DNA of 59,611 bases, taken from positions 1 to 59,611 of the forward strand of contig CABZJN010000006.1 of NCBI GenBank assembly GCA_902526085.1. The letters are read 5' to 3'. The notes below the pieces were generated by a model. That model saw nothing but the letters and a program-made list of their open reading frames with translations. It was not told the origin of the DNA and did no database searches. The position numbers were made by a program, and so were the translations under genes. Of this stretch, positions 47,356 through 55,517 are shown piece after piece. The number at the start of each line of letters is the position of its first letter. The stretch's first letter is position 1. This DNA is from an uncultured Pelagibacteraceae bacterium. GTDB taxonomy: Bacteria; Pseudomonadota; Alphaproteobacteria; Pelagibacterales; Pelagibacteraceae.

Positions 47356-47931
47356 GTGAGATTATCATTATTCTTTTTTCTTCATTTAGTTGCTTTAGGA
47401 ATCCTCTTACTCGTTCATCCTCATGCAAAAGCTGAGGATGACGAGTGGTATATAAATGATTTTGGAGATTACGTTGTTGCAGCAGTTCCTGGGGAAGTAA
47501 TTCATGGTGATAAATTAAGATTTTTTATTAGAAAGTCTGACTGTTTTGAGGTTGGTATGCTCTTTTCCTTTTCGACAACAAAAGATGCAAAAAATATTGA
47601 GGATTTACAGAACACAGATTTACCAATTAAAATTAACCAGTGGAAAGACTTAAGAACTGCAAGAGTAATAACAGTTCATCCAATGTATGGAATGACCATT
47701 GTAATGATGCAAACTAAAGGTTTTTATAATCTGGATGAATTTATTGATAATTTAATGAAAATGTATAATCATGAAAAAGAGTTTAGCATCCAACTAGCTA
47801 ATAGTGAAAAATACAATCCAGATGAGTATTTTGATATATTGGATAACAGTTGGAAACTAGATCTATTGCCTCATAAAATAAAAGAAGCCCAAAGAATGTG
47901 TTTTGGACCAGGAGACATAATAAAAAGCTAA
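47356..47931 (+). CDS. Exported hypothetical protein (191 aa)
   Basis: I do not recognise it. It begins at a GTG with a signal peptide (FFFLHLVALGILLLVHPHAKA) followed by an acidic mature start. The mature part has a Cys near residue 60 (KSDCFEVGM) and one near the C-terminus (AQRMCFGPG), possibly disulfide-linked. It is probably periplasmic. It follows the 67-residue membrane protein and may share its transcript. Confidence 0.6.
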   Translation: MRLSLFFFLHLVALGILLLVHPHAKAEDDEWYINDFGDYVVAAVPGEVIHGDKLRFFIRKSDCFEVGMLFSFSTTKDAKNIEDLQNTDLPIKINQWKDLRTARVITVHPMYGMTIVMMQTKGFYNLDEFIDNLMKMYNHEKEFSIQLANSEKYNPDEYFDILDNSWKLDLLPHKIKEAQRMCFGPGDIIKS

Positions 47932-47933
47932 TT

Positions 47934-47990
47934 ATGTTTGTTGGAATGGAAGCTCTACTTATACTCAGTCTTTTTGGACTTATATTTTAA
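47934..47990 (+). CDS. Candidate 18-residue hydrophobic peptide
   Basis: A short frame beginning MFVGMEALLILSLFGL starts two bases after the 191-residue gene and overlaps the 3' end of the convergent dioxygenase gene by four bases. It would be a single membrane span. Support is position and composition only. Confidence 0.3.
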   Translation: MFVGMEALLILSLFGLIF

Positions 47991-48886
47991 TTACTTTTCT
48001 GAAGTTGATAGATAGAAACATAGTGTTTCTTTTTAGGTAATGGAATAATTACAGGTACATCTGTACATCTTGGGACTATTGATTTTTTTCCATAAATTAT
48101 ATTTGCATCATAATTTTCAAAGTTAGTCTCTGGATGCGGATTGCCATCATTTATAATTGGCCATGCATCACATGCTCTATAACCAAATAATATTAAAGGT
48201 CTTGATCCATTAGTATGATTTAAGCCTGAACCATGAATTGTTCGACAATGAAAGAAAGCAACTGATCCTGCTTTACCAGTTAAAGAGACTGACTTTTTTA
48301 AATTGATTTTGTTTTTTTTAATATTAATTTTGCCTACAAAATAATTATCATTGCTGTGATGACTAAATAGTTCTTTTTTATGAGAACCTTTTATAACCTT
48401 TAAGGGGCCATTTTTTTCACCACAATCTTCAAGATAAATACCAACTGTTATTAAATCGTCATTTGTATGAGGGTAAAATGCAAAGTCTTGATGCCATTCA
48501 ACTAAACTCCCCTTTTTTTTATTAGGTAGTTTAAAGTTTAATTTGCCAAGATGAAATCTTACTGTTCCACCAATTAGCTTTTTAACAATATCAATAATCT
48601 TTTTATTTCTTGATAAATCATAAAATAGTTTATTTTTATTTTGAGGGTTATTTAATCTTAATATTTCTTTATTTTTTGAAGAATTGCTATTGAATACAAA
48701 GTGATAATTATCATAACTTTGAGTTCCTCCTTGATCTTTAACTTTTCTTCTACTGTTCTTTTCTTTAGTTACAATCTTATTAATAAGAGTATTTAATTTA
48801 TTGATATCTTTCTTTGAAATAAGCTGATCTTTAATTAAGTAGCCGTTCTTTTTATAGAAGTTACTTTCAGATCTAGTGATGCTCAT
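47987..48886 (-). CDS. Phytanoyl-CoA dioxygenase (PhyH) family protein
   Basis: A 299-residue non-haem iron, 2-oxoglutarate-dependent oxygenase. The metal-binding H-x-D is in VEWHQDFAFYPH, the distal His in IHGSGLNHT, and the 2-oxoglutarate Arg follows in SRPLILFGYR. The fold and length fit PhyH-type enzymes such as those that hydroxylate small metabolites. The substrate is unknown. It is the last gene of the minus-strand operon with azlC and azlD, nine bases after azlD. Confidence 0.82.
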   Translation of the reverse strand: MSITRSESNFYKKNGYLIKDQLISKKDINKLNTLINKIVTKEKNSRRKVKDQGGTQSYDNYHFVFNSNSSKNKEILRLNNPQNKNKLFYDLSRNKKIIDIVKKLIGGTVRFHLGKLNFKLPNKKKGSLVEWHQDFAFYPHTNDDLITVGIYLEDCGEKNGPLKVIKGSHKKELFSHHSNDNYFVGKINIKKNKINLKKSVSLTGKAGSVAFFHCRTIHGSGLNHTNGSRPLILFGYRACDAWPIINDGNPHPETNFENYDANIIYGKKSIVPRCTDVPVIIPLPKKKHYVSIYQLQKSN

Positions 48887-48895
48887 AATTAAATT

Positions 48896-49207
48896 TTATA
48901 ATAAAAATATAATAATCCAATACGAAAATAGACCAGATATTATAGTGGCTATTACATTTCTTGAAAAATAACCAACCAATATAGCAATTATGGCACCGAA
49001 GATTTTTGGATCATTCATTTCTATAAAAGTTCCGTAATCATTAATAAATATTCCAGGAAATATTATTGCTGGAAATACGGCTGATGGAACATAAGCTAAA
49101 ACCGCTTTTACTCTCTCTCCCAATAAATCTCTATCTACTAAAGCAACCATAGTCATTCTCATTAAATAAGTAATTATCCCTGCAATAATAATTGTAAACC
49201 AAGTCAT
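48896..49207 (-). CDS. azlD: Branched-chain amino acid exporter subunit AzlD
   Basis: A 103-residue small membrane partner of AzlC, with three to four helices. The pattern AGIITYLMRMTMVAL at the N-terminus and AVLAYVPSAVFPAIIFPGIF in the middle are typical of AzlD. It overlaps azlC by four bases (ATGA), the standard arrangement. Together they form a two-component branched-chain amino acid exporter. Confidence 0.85.
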   Translation of the reverse strand: MTWFTIIIAGIITYLMRMTMVALVDRDLLGERVKAVLAYVPSAVFPAIIFPGIFINDYGTFIEMNDPKIFGAIIAILVGYFSRNVIATIISGLFSYWIIIFLL

Positions 49208-49890
49208 TTTTTTAACCTCAAAACTAATGCAGCAACAAATAATGCAATTATAGGTGATATAATTATGTAAGATTTAAAAGGTGCATCAAAAAATAATAAA
49301 GAACTTAATCCACAAGTAATCATTACTATTACATGATCCAATTTTTTAATATCTTGAACAACAATTGCGATAAAAGTTAAAGGAACTGCAAATTTCAATC
49401 CTAATTCCTCAGGCACAAACGAGCCAAGAATTATTCCAGCTAATGTAGATATCTGCCAACAAACCCACAAAGTTCCACCACTTCCTAATAAATGATAGTG
49501 AAGATGTGTTTCATTTTTATTTTTTTGAAAGAACTTATTAGATTCAGCAAAACCCTGGTCTACGACTAAATAAGATATTAGTAGCTTCTTGATAAAAGAT
49601 AATTTTTCTAAGTATTCAGATAAAACAGCCCCGTATAATAAGTGTCTAGAATTAATTACCCCTACTGAAGTTACTGCAATTAATGCAGAGGCTCCTCCGG
49701 AAAGAAGCTGTAAAAAGACAATTTGAGATGCTCCACCAAAAATAATGATAGACATTGCATAAACTAATACTGGACTAAAATCTAACTCAATACCAATTGC
49801 TCCACATACAATACCAAAAGGAATTACTGAGAACATATGCGGTGCAACAGCCAATATTCCTTTAGTAAATATTTGTTTTTTAGTGAGCAT
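49204..49890 (-). CDS. azlC: Branched-chain amino acid exporter subunit AzlC
   Basis: A 228-residue polytopic membrane protein of the AzlC family. Family-like stretches are GILAVAPHMFSVIPFGIVCGAIG and GGASQIVFLQLLSGGASALIAV, then NSRHLLYGAVLSEYLEKL. It pairs with AzlD for amino acid efflux. It directly abuts the GGCT-like gene start (no gap), so translation is probably coupled. Confidence 0.88.
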   Translation of the reverse strand: MLTKKQIFTKGILAVAPHMFSVIPFGIVCGAIGIELDFSPVLVYAMSIIIFGGASQIVFLQLLSGGASALIAVTSVGVINSRHLLYGAVLSEYLEKLSFIKKLLISYLVVDQGFAESNKFFQKNKNETHLHYHLLGSGGTLWVCWQISTLAGIILGSFVPEELGLKFAVPLTFIAIVVQDIKKLDHVIVMITCGLSSLLFFDAPFKSYIIISPIIALFVAALVLRLKK

Positions 49891-50298
49891 TTACTTAACT
49901 GGTTGTAGAGCAACTTTTAAGTGTTTAGTGTCTAACTTACAGTCTTTGTATCCTCGTTTAACAACATTTAAATATCTTTCAGTTGGATATCTAAATTCAG
50001 TCTTATTAACCATAATGTAAGTCATTACTGTCTTAGTGTAGTAAGTAAAATATAATTTCTTATAAAGAATTGGGTAATCTTCATAAACATCTAGTTTTTT
50101 TTCATCACTTTTTGATATTTCAAATAAAGCACCAGGAACTATAGAATTTTTACTCTTTTCAATGTCCGCTGCTCTATATTTGCTTCTAAAGTTTAATCTA
50201 TAGCCTTTAAGCTCGTATTTTTTTAAGAAAATAGAGTCTTTACATCTCCGCTTCATTTGAAAAAGATTAAGATTACTTCCGTAAGCAAAATACAACAT
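49891..50298 (-). CDS. Gamma-glutamylcyclotransferase-like protein
   Basis: A 135-residue GGCT/AIG2-like protein. The substrate loop is YFAYGSNLNLFQM at the N-terminus, and the expected catalytic Glu lies in LDVYEDYPILY. This fold cyclises gamma-glutamyl amines to 5-oxoproline. It is translationally coupled to the CinA-like gene (one-base overlap), and its stop abuts azlC. A link with amino-acid export is inference. Confidence 0.8.
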   Translation of the reverse strand: MLYFAYGSNLNLFQMKRRCKDSIFLKKYELKGYRLNFRSKYRAADIEKSKNSIVPGALFEISKSDEKKLDVYEDYPILYKKLYFTYYTKTVMTYIMVNKTEFRYPTERYLNVVKRGYKDCKLDTKHLKVALQPVK

Positions 50299-51050
50299 TA
50301 CTCTAGTTCAACTATTTTAATATTCTTTGCTTTTACAAATTCAAGAATTAGTGAGTTACACAAGTTTATTTTATCTTGATCTTTTGATCTTAATACAATA
50401 GATACACCTAATTTACCTTGTCTAAAAAAAGGATAACTGCCAATTTCTACATCTTTATTGTTATCTTGAACATTAGTTAATGAGCTTGCTATTTCACTTT
50501 CATAAGTCATCAAATTTATTGTCTTACTAAGAATTGGATCGCCGCCTACTAATACATTACCAAGTCCACCAATCATTGCCTTTAATATAGATGGAACGCC
50601 TGGGAGGGAAAAAACATTTTCTACATAGAATCCTGGAGCGCCACTTGTTGGATTTAAAATTAAATTAGCTGTAACTGGCATCTTTGCCATTTTTTGTCTA
50701 CCATCATTAAAATTACCTGGTTCATAATATTTTTCTAGAATTGCAAACGCCTCTTTATGAAATCCATATTCAATATTAAAAGCTTTTGAAATTGATTCTG
50801 CTGTAATGTCATCATGAGTAGGACCAATGCCACCTGTGGTAAACACATAGTTGTATTTAACTCTTAACTCATGAACAGTATCTATTATAGTTTTTTCCAC
50901 ATCAGGAATTACTCTTACCTCTCCTACCATTATTCCTAAAGAATTAAGCCAAGTAGCTAATGTACTTGTATTCAAATCTTTTGTTCTACCTGATAGTACC
51001 TCATTACCTATAATGATAATTCCTGCAGATATTTCTTTTTTATTAGTCAT
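50298..51050 (-). CDS. CinA-like molybdopterin-binding domain protein
   Basis: A 250-residue protein corresponding to the N-terminal domain of CinA (competence/damage-inducible protein A). Conserved features are IIIIGNEVLSGRTKDLNTSTLA, YVFTTGGIGPTHDDITAESI and FSLPGVPSIL. The separate nicotinamide-nucleotide amidase domain is absent. I used the ATG at 51048-51050, because the in-frame upstream 28 codons overlap sfsA on the other strand and are not conserved. CinA acts as an ADP-ribose/NMN-related hydrolase in some bacteria. Confidence 0.85.
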   Translation of the reverse strand: MTNKKEISAGIIIIGNEVLSGRTKDLNTSTLATWLNSLGIMVGEVRVIPDVEKTIIDTVHELRVKYNYVFTTGGIGPTHDDITAESISKAFNIEYGFHKEAFAILEKYYEPGNFNDGRQKMAKMPVTANLILNPTSGAPGFYVENVFSLPGVPSILKAMIGGLGNVLVGGDPILSKTINLMTYESEIASSLTNVQDNNKDVEIGSYPFFRQGKLGVSIVLRSKDQDKINLCNSLILEFVKAKNIKIVELE

Positions 51051-51072
51051 TTCTAAATATAAATAAAATTCT

Positions 51073-51759
51073 ATGAAATTTACCAACACTTTATTAAAAG
51101 GCAAATTACAACGGAGATATAAGAGATTTTTCACAGATATAGAAGTAAATAATAAAACTGTTGTAGCGCATTGCCCAAATACGGGCTCTATGATGGGTTT
51201 ATTAGATCAAGGTAATGAAGCTTGGATAAGCGAGCACAGTGACCCAAAGCGTAAATTAAAATTTACTTTAGAGATGATAAAAGTAAAAAAAAGAATAATT
51301 GGTGTAAATACTCATAGAGCAAATAGAATTGTCGAACATGCTTTAGAAAATAAATTAATAAAAGAATTTAGTTCTATAAAAAATATACTACCAGAATTTA
51401 AGTATTCTGATGATACTAGATTTGACTTTTTGTGTGATAAGAAAATATTAGAAGTAAAGAATACCACGTTAATGAGAGAGGATGATATTGCAGAATTTCC
51501 AGATGCTATTACATCAAGGGGTACAAAACACCTCCAAAAGTTAAAGGAATCAATTAAAAAAGGATACAAACCTTATGTCTTATTTTTAACTCAAATTCAG
51601 GGTATAAATAATTTTAGAATAGCAAAAGATATAGACTCTACTTATTATAAAGAATATTTAGATGCTAAAAAATCTGGTGTAAGCTTTCTTGCTTACAGAT
51701 GTAGCTTAAATTCTAAAGAAATAAAAATTGAAAAGAAAATAAAAATTTTAGATGAGTAA
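51073..51759 (+). CDS. sfsA: SfsA-like DNA-binding/nuclease-fold protein
   Basis: A 228-residue SfsA family protein. It has the RRYKRFFTDIEVNNKTVVAHCPNTGSM N-terminal domain and a later FDFLCDKKILEVKNTTL segment with D, E and K of a PD-(D/E)XK-like core. A C-terminal ITSRGTKHLQKL pattern follows. In E. coli it is linked to sugar-fermentation gene expression, but the biochemical role is unsettled. The start codon is 22 bases from that of the divergent CinA-like gene. Confidence 0.88.
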   Translation: MKFTNTLLKGKLQRRYKRFFTDIEVNNKTVVAHCPNTGSMMGLLDQGNEAWISEHSDPKRKLKFTLEMIKVKKRIIGVNTHRANRIVEHALENKLIKEFSSIKNILPEFKYSDDTRFDFLCDKKILEVKNTTLMREDDIAEFPDAITSRGTKHLQKLKESIKKGYKPYVLFLTQIQGINNFRIAKDIDSTYYKEYLDAKKSGVSFLAYRCSLNSKEIKIEKKIKILDE

Positions 51760-52522
51760 TTATTCAGAAAAATTTGAGAAAATGAGAATTGCTGGAAAAC
51801 TAGCATCTCAAACTTTAGATATGCTTACGAATGAAGTTAAAGAGGGTGTTTCTACAGATAGAATTGATCAATTGGGTTATGAGTTTATAAGAGACAATGG
51901 TGGCCACTCTGCCCCGCTATACTACAGAGGTTTTAAAAAATCACTTTGCACATCATTAAACCATGTTGTTTGTCATGGCATACCCTCTGATAGAGTTTTA
52001 ACTGAAGGAGATGCAGTTAATATTGATGTAACAGCTATAGTTAATGAGTACTACGGTGACACCAGTAGAATGTTTACCATTGGAGATATTCCAGTAAAAG
52101 CTAAAAACTTAATTGACACAACTTACGAGTCGATGATGAAAGGAATAGCAATTTTAAAACCAGGTGTAAAATTAGGAGATATTGGATTTGAAATTCAATC
52201 CTTTGTTGAAGAAATGGGTTTTTCAGTAGTTAGAGATTTTTGTGGACACGGTATTAGCAATACTTTTCATGAGCAACCTAATATTCTTCATTATGGTAAG
52301 AAAAATACTGGTCATGAACTAACACCTGGTATGACCTTTACAATAGAGCCTATGATAAATGTAGGTAAATTTGATGTAAAAGTTCTTAATGATGGATGGA
52401 CAGCAGTGACAAAGGATAAGTCTTTATCTGCACAATTTGAGCATACAATAGGAATTACAGAAGACTCTTATGAAATTTTTACAGAATCTGTTAAAGGTTA
52501 TAAGAGGCCCCCATATAATTAA
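51752..52522 (+). CDS. map: Methionine aminopeptidase, type I
   Basis: Removes N-terminal methionine from new proteins. The 256 residues have the metal ligands in the expected blocks: NIDVTAIVNEYYGDTSRMF (two Asp), DFCGHGISNTFHEQPN (His), FTIEPMIN (Glu) and AQFEHTIGIT (Glu), plus VCHGIP. The gene overlaps sfsA by eight bases and purB by one base. Confidence 0.96.
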   Translation: MSNYSEKFEKMRIAGKLASQTLDMLTNEVKEGVSTDRIDQLGYEFIRDNGGHSAPLYYRGFKKSLCTSLNHVVCHGIPSDRVLTEGDAVNIDVTAIVNEYYGDTSRMFTIGDIPVKAKNLIDTTYESMMKGIAILKPGVKLGDIGFEIQSFVEEMGFSVVRDFCGHGISNTFHEQPNILHYGKKNTGHELTPGMTFTIEPMINVGKFDVKVLNDGWTAVTKDKSLSAQFEHTIGITEDSYEIFTESVKGYKRPPYN

Positions 52523-53814
52523 TGATAACAAGATACTCTAGAAAAGAACTTACGGATATCTGGTCCGAATATAACAAATATCAAATCTGGTTAGATGTAG
52601 AGATTACTGCAGCCGAAGGAATGGAAAAATTAGGTACAATTCCAAAAGGTGTTGCAAGTGCTGTTAGAAAAAAAGCTAAAATTAATGTTAAAAGAATCCA
52701 TAATATCGAAGCTAAAGTAAAACACGATGTAATAGCTTTCTTAACATCTGTAACCGAAAAAGTAGGTATTAAAGCAAGATACTTACACCAAGGAATGACC
52801 TCTTCAGATGTAGTAGATACAAGTTTTAATATTCAGTTAGTTCAATCTGGAAAGATTTTAATAAAGGATATTGATCAAATATTAAAAGTTTTAAAATCAA
52901 AAGCTAAAAAATATAAATTTACACCATGTATGGGTAGAAGCCATGGTATTCATGCAGAACCAATTACATTTGGTCTTAAATTAGCTTCATATTATGAGGA
53001 ATTTAAAAGAAATAAAAAAAGACTAATTATTGCAATAGATGAGATATCAACGTGCGCAATATCTGGTGCTGTTGGTACTTTTGCAAATATTAATCCTTAT
53101 GTGGAAAAACATGTTGCTAAAAAGCTAGGATTAAAAGTTGAGCCAATATCTACACAAGTTATCCCGAGAGATAGACATGCTTATTATTTTTCAGTTTTAG
53201 GAATTATAGCAGGATCAATTGAGAGGGTCTCAACAGAAATTAGACACTTACAAAGAACTGAAGTTTATGAATTACAGGAATTTTTTTCAAAAAAACAAAA
53301 AGGTTCAAGCGCAATGCCTCATAAAAAAAACCCAATATTAAGTGAAAACTTAACGGGACTTGCTAGAATGGTTAGAAGTTATACTATTCCAGCACTAGAA
53401 AATATTGCTCTTTGGCATGAAAGGGATATTTCACATTCAAGCGTTGAGAGAAATATTGGTCCAGATGCTAATATAACTTTAGATTTTGCATTAGTAAGGT
53501 TAGCAAACTTATTAGACAAGATGATCGTCTATCCAAAAAAAATGCTTAATAACCTTAATATTACTAAAGGTACCATTTTCTCCCAAGAGTTGATGTTAGA
53601 ACTGACAAAATCAGGTTTGACTAGAGAAAACTCTTATAAATTAGTTCAAGCACATGCCAAAAAATGCATAGCAGATAATCTTAATCTTTTTGATGTTGTG
53701 ATGAGTGACAAAAACATTACATCTAGAATATCAAGCAAGAAAATGAAAAAAATATTTGATTATTCCTCACACTTTAAGAATATTAATATAATTTTTAACA
53801 GGGTCTTTAAATAA
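52522..53814 (+). CDS. purB: Adenylosuccinate lyase
   Basis: Catalyses two steps of purine synthesis: SAICAR to AICAR, and adenylosuccinate to AMP. The 430 residues show LHQGMTSSDVVDTSF, GRSHGIHAEPITFGLK and the superfamily signature GSSAMPHKKNP with the flexible catalytic loop. It overlaps purC by one base and forms the start of a five-gene purine series. Confidence 0.96.
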   Translation: MITRYSRKELTDIWSEYNKYQIWLDVEITAAEGMEKLGTIPKGVASAVRKKAKINVKRIHNIEAKVKHDVIAFLTSVTEKVGIKARYLHQGMTSSDVVDTSFNIQLVQSGKILIKDIDQILKVLKSKAKKYKFTPCMGRSHGIHAEPITFGLKLASYYEEFKRNKKRLIIAIDEISTCAISGAVGTFANINPYVEKHVAKKLGLKVEPISTQVIPRDRHAYYFSVLGIIAGSIERVSTEIRHLQRTEVYELQEFFSKKQKGSSAMPHKKNPILSENLTGLARMVRSYTIPALENIALWHERDISHSSVERNIGPDANITLDFALVRLANLLDKMIVYPKKMLNNLNITKGTIFSQELMLELTKSGLTRENSYKLVQAHAKKCIADNLNLFDVVMSDKNITSRISSKKMKKIFDYSSHFKNINIIFNRVFK

Positions 53815-54599
53815 TGAAAAAAGGTAAAAAATTATACGAAGGTAAAGCTAAAATTATTTATGCAACTACTGATAAGAATTTAGTAATTCAACATTTTAAA
53901 GATGATGCTACAGCTTTTAATAATCAAAAAAAAGATGTCATTGAAGGTAAAGGAATTTTAAATAATAGAATTTCAGAACATGTTCTTACGCAATTAAGCA
54001 ATGTTGGAATAAAAAATCATTTAGTAAAAAGACTTAATATGAGAGAACAACTTGTTAAGTTAGTCGAAATTATTCCAATTGAATTTGTTGTTAGAAATAT
54101 TGCAACAGGTTCTTTGACGAAAAGATTAGGAATAGAAGATGGAACAGTGCTTGATTATCCACTAGTTGAATATTGCTTAAAAAATGATGATCTAGGTGAT
54201 CCTCTTGTAAGCAGAGAGCATATTTTAGCATTTAAATGGATGGATGTTTTCGAATTAGATTTTATTTACGAAGAAGTAAGAAGAATAAATGATTTTCTTC
54301 AAGGCATGTTCAGGGGTGTCGGTATTAAATTAGTAGATTTTAAAGTTGAATTTGGAAGATTTGAAGCTGATGGTAAAAGAGAAATTATGTTAGCTGATGA
54401 AATTAGTCCAGATACATGCAGGCTTTGGGATATGAGAACAGATAAAAAACTTGATAAAGATAGATTTAGAAATAACCTTGGAAACTTGGTAGAAGCATAT
54501 CAAGAAGTAGCAATTAGGCTAAATATATTGCACGAACAATCAAATATAAGACCCTTAACTTATCCTAAACCTAAAGCAGTAAAAATTAAGAAAAAATGA
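53814..54599 (+). CDS. purC: SAICAR synthetase
   Basis: Phosphoribosylaminoimidazole-succinocarboxamide synthase, 261 residues, near the usual length. Conserved segments are KLYEGKAKIIYAT (nucleotide loop), DDATAFN, IEFVVRNIATGSL and LVDFKVEFG, then DEISPDTCRLWD. The start follows the purB stop with a one-base overlap, and the end overlaps purS by four bases. Confidence 0.96.
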   Translation: MKKGKKLYEGKAKIIYATTDKNLVIQHFKDDATAFNNQKKDVIEGKGILNNRISEHVLTQLSNVGIKNHLVKRLNMREQLVKLVEIIPIEFVVRNIATGSLTKRLGIEDGTVLDYPLVEYCLKNDDLGDPLVSREHILAFKWMDVFELDFIYEEVRRINDFLQGMFRGVGIKLVDFKVEFGRFEADGKREIMLADEISPDTCRLWDMRTDKKLDKDRFRNNLGNLVEAYQEVAIRLNILHEQSNIRPLTYPKPKAVKIKKK

Positions 54600-54829
54600 A
54601 AGTAAAAGTAATAGTTACTTTAAAAAATGGAGTGCTTGATCCTCAAGGTAAGGCGATACAACAAACTCTAAATGGAATGACTTTTGATAATGTTTTAGAA
54701 GTTAGACAAGGTAAATATTTTGACATCGAAGTAAATGAGAATGATGAAAATAAAGCTAAATCGCAAGTAGAGGAGATGTGTAAGAAGCTTTTAGCAAATC
54801 TAGTTATTGAGGATTATAAAATCTTGTAA
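54596..54829 (+). CDS. purS: FGAM synthase subunit PurS
   Basis: Small bridging subunit of the three-part phosphoribosylformylglycinamidine synthase. The 77 residues contain LKNGVLDPQGKAIQQTLNGM and VRQGKYFDIEV, the family core. It lies between purC (four-base overlap) and purQ (seven-base gap to the chosen start), the normal PurSQL arrangement. Confidence 0.94.
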   Translation: MKVKVIVTLKNGVLDPQGKAIQQTLNGMTFDNVLEVRQGKYFDIEVNENDENKAKSQVEEMCKKLLANLVIEDYKIL

Positions 54830-54836
54830 CTACCTA

Positions 54837-55517
54837 ATGAAATCATCTGTAATTATATTCCCTGGCTCAAATTGTGATAGAGATATGGATGTGGCTCTAA
54901 AGAAATTTGGTTTTGAAAATCAAATGGTTTGGCACAATGATGATGAAATTCCAAAGAGTGATTTAATTGTTTTGCCAGGAGGTTTCTCCTATGGTGATTA
55001 CCTTCGATGTGGGAGCATTGCTGGTAAATCAAGAATTATTAAATCTGTAATTGATTTTGCAAATTCTGGTGGATTGGTACTTGGAATTTGTAATGGTTTT
55101 CAAATACTAACTGAAACAGGTTTATTACCTGGAATACTTCAGCAAAATAAATACCTAAACTTTATTTGTAAAAATGTTTTTGTCAAAATTAAAAATAAAG
55201 AAAATAAATATTTTAAAAATATTAAGAAAGAAGTTTTAGAACTTCATATCGCTCATAACGAAGGAAATTACTTTTGCTCAAATGATGAATTAAAATCAAT
55301 ACAAGATAATGGTCAAATAGCCGTTACTTACTGTGATGATAAAGGAAATGATGACGAAAATAATAATCCTAACGGAGCTATTAAAAATATAGCTGGGATA
55401 TTCAATAAAAATAAAAATATTTTGGGAATGATGCCTCATCCAGAAAGAATGATTGATCCTTTTCTTTCGGGTGAAGACGGGTCACTTTTTTTTGAAAATT
55501 TAATAGGTAGCATGTAA
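54837..55517 (+). CDS. purQ: FGAM synthase subunit PurQ (glutaminase)
   Basis: The glutamine amidotransferase subunit of FGAM synthase. I used the ATG at 54837 (226 residues, starting [18 protein letters not shown]), since the in-frame TTG ten codons upstream lies inside purS. The class I catalytic Cys is in GICNGFQIL, and the His/Glu pair in MPHPERM. It overlaps purL by one base (TAATG). Confidence 0.95.
   Translation: MKSSVIIFPGSNCDRDMDVALKKFGFENQMVWHNDDEIPKSDLIVLPGGFSYGDYLRCGSIAGKSRIIKSVIDFANSGGLVLGICNGFQILTETGLLPGILQQNKYLNFICKNVFVKIKNKENKYFKNIKKEVLELHIAHNEGNYFCSNDELKSIQDNGQIAVTYCDDKGNDDENNNPNGAIKNIAGIFNKNKNILGMMPHPERMIDPFLSGEDGSLFFENLIGSM

Larger units (their letters stand above)
29800..47990. 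other. Accessory, defence-like genomic island
   Basis: The stretch from after the DUF4396-like gene to the dioxygenase gene contains no recognisable core metabolic gene. It is rich in unrecognised small proteins, predicted nucleases, a methyltransferase and ATPases. Flanking genes are ordinary SAR11-type housekeeping or metabolic genes. No integrase, tRNA or flanking direct repeat was seen at its borders, so limits are approximate and transfer is inferred from content only. Confidence 0.55.
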
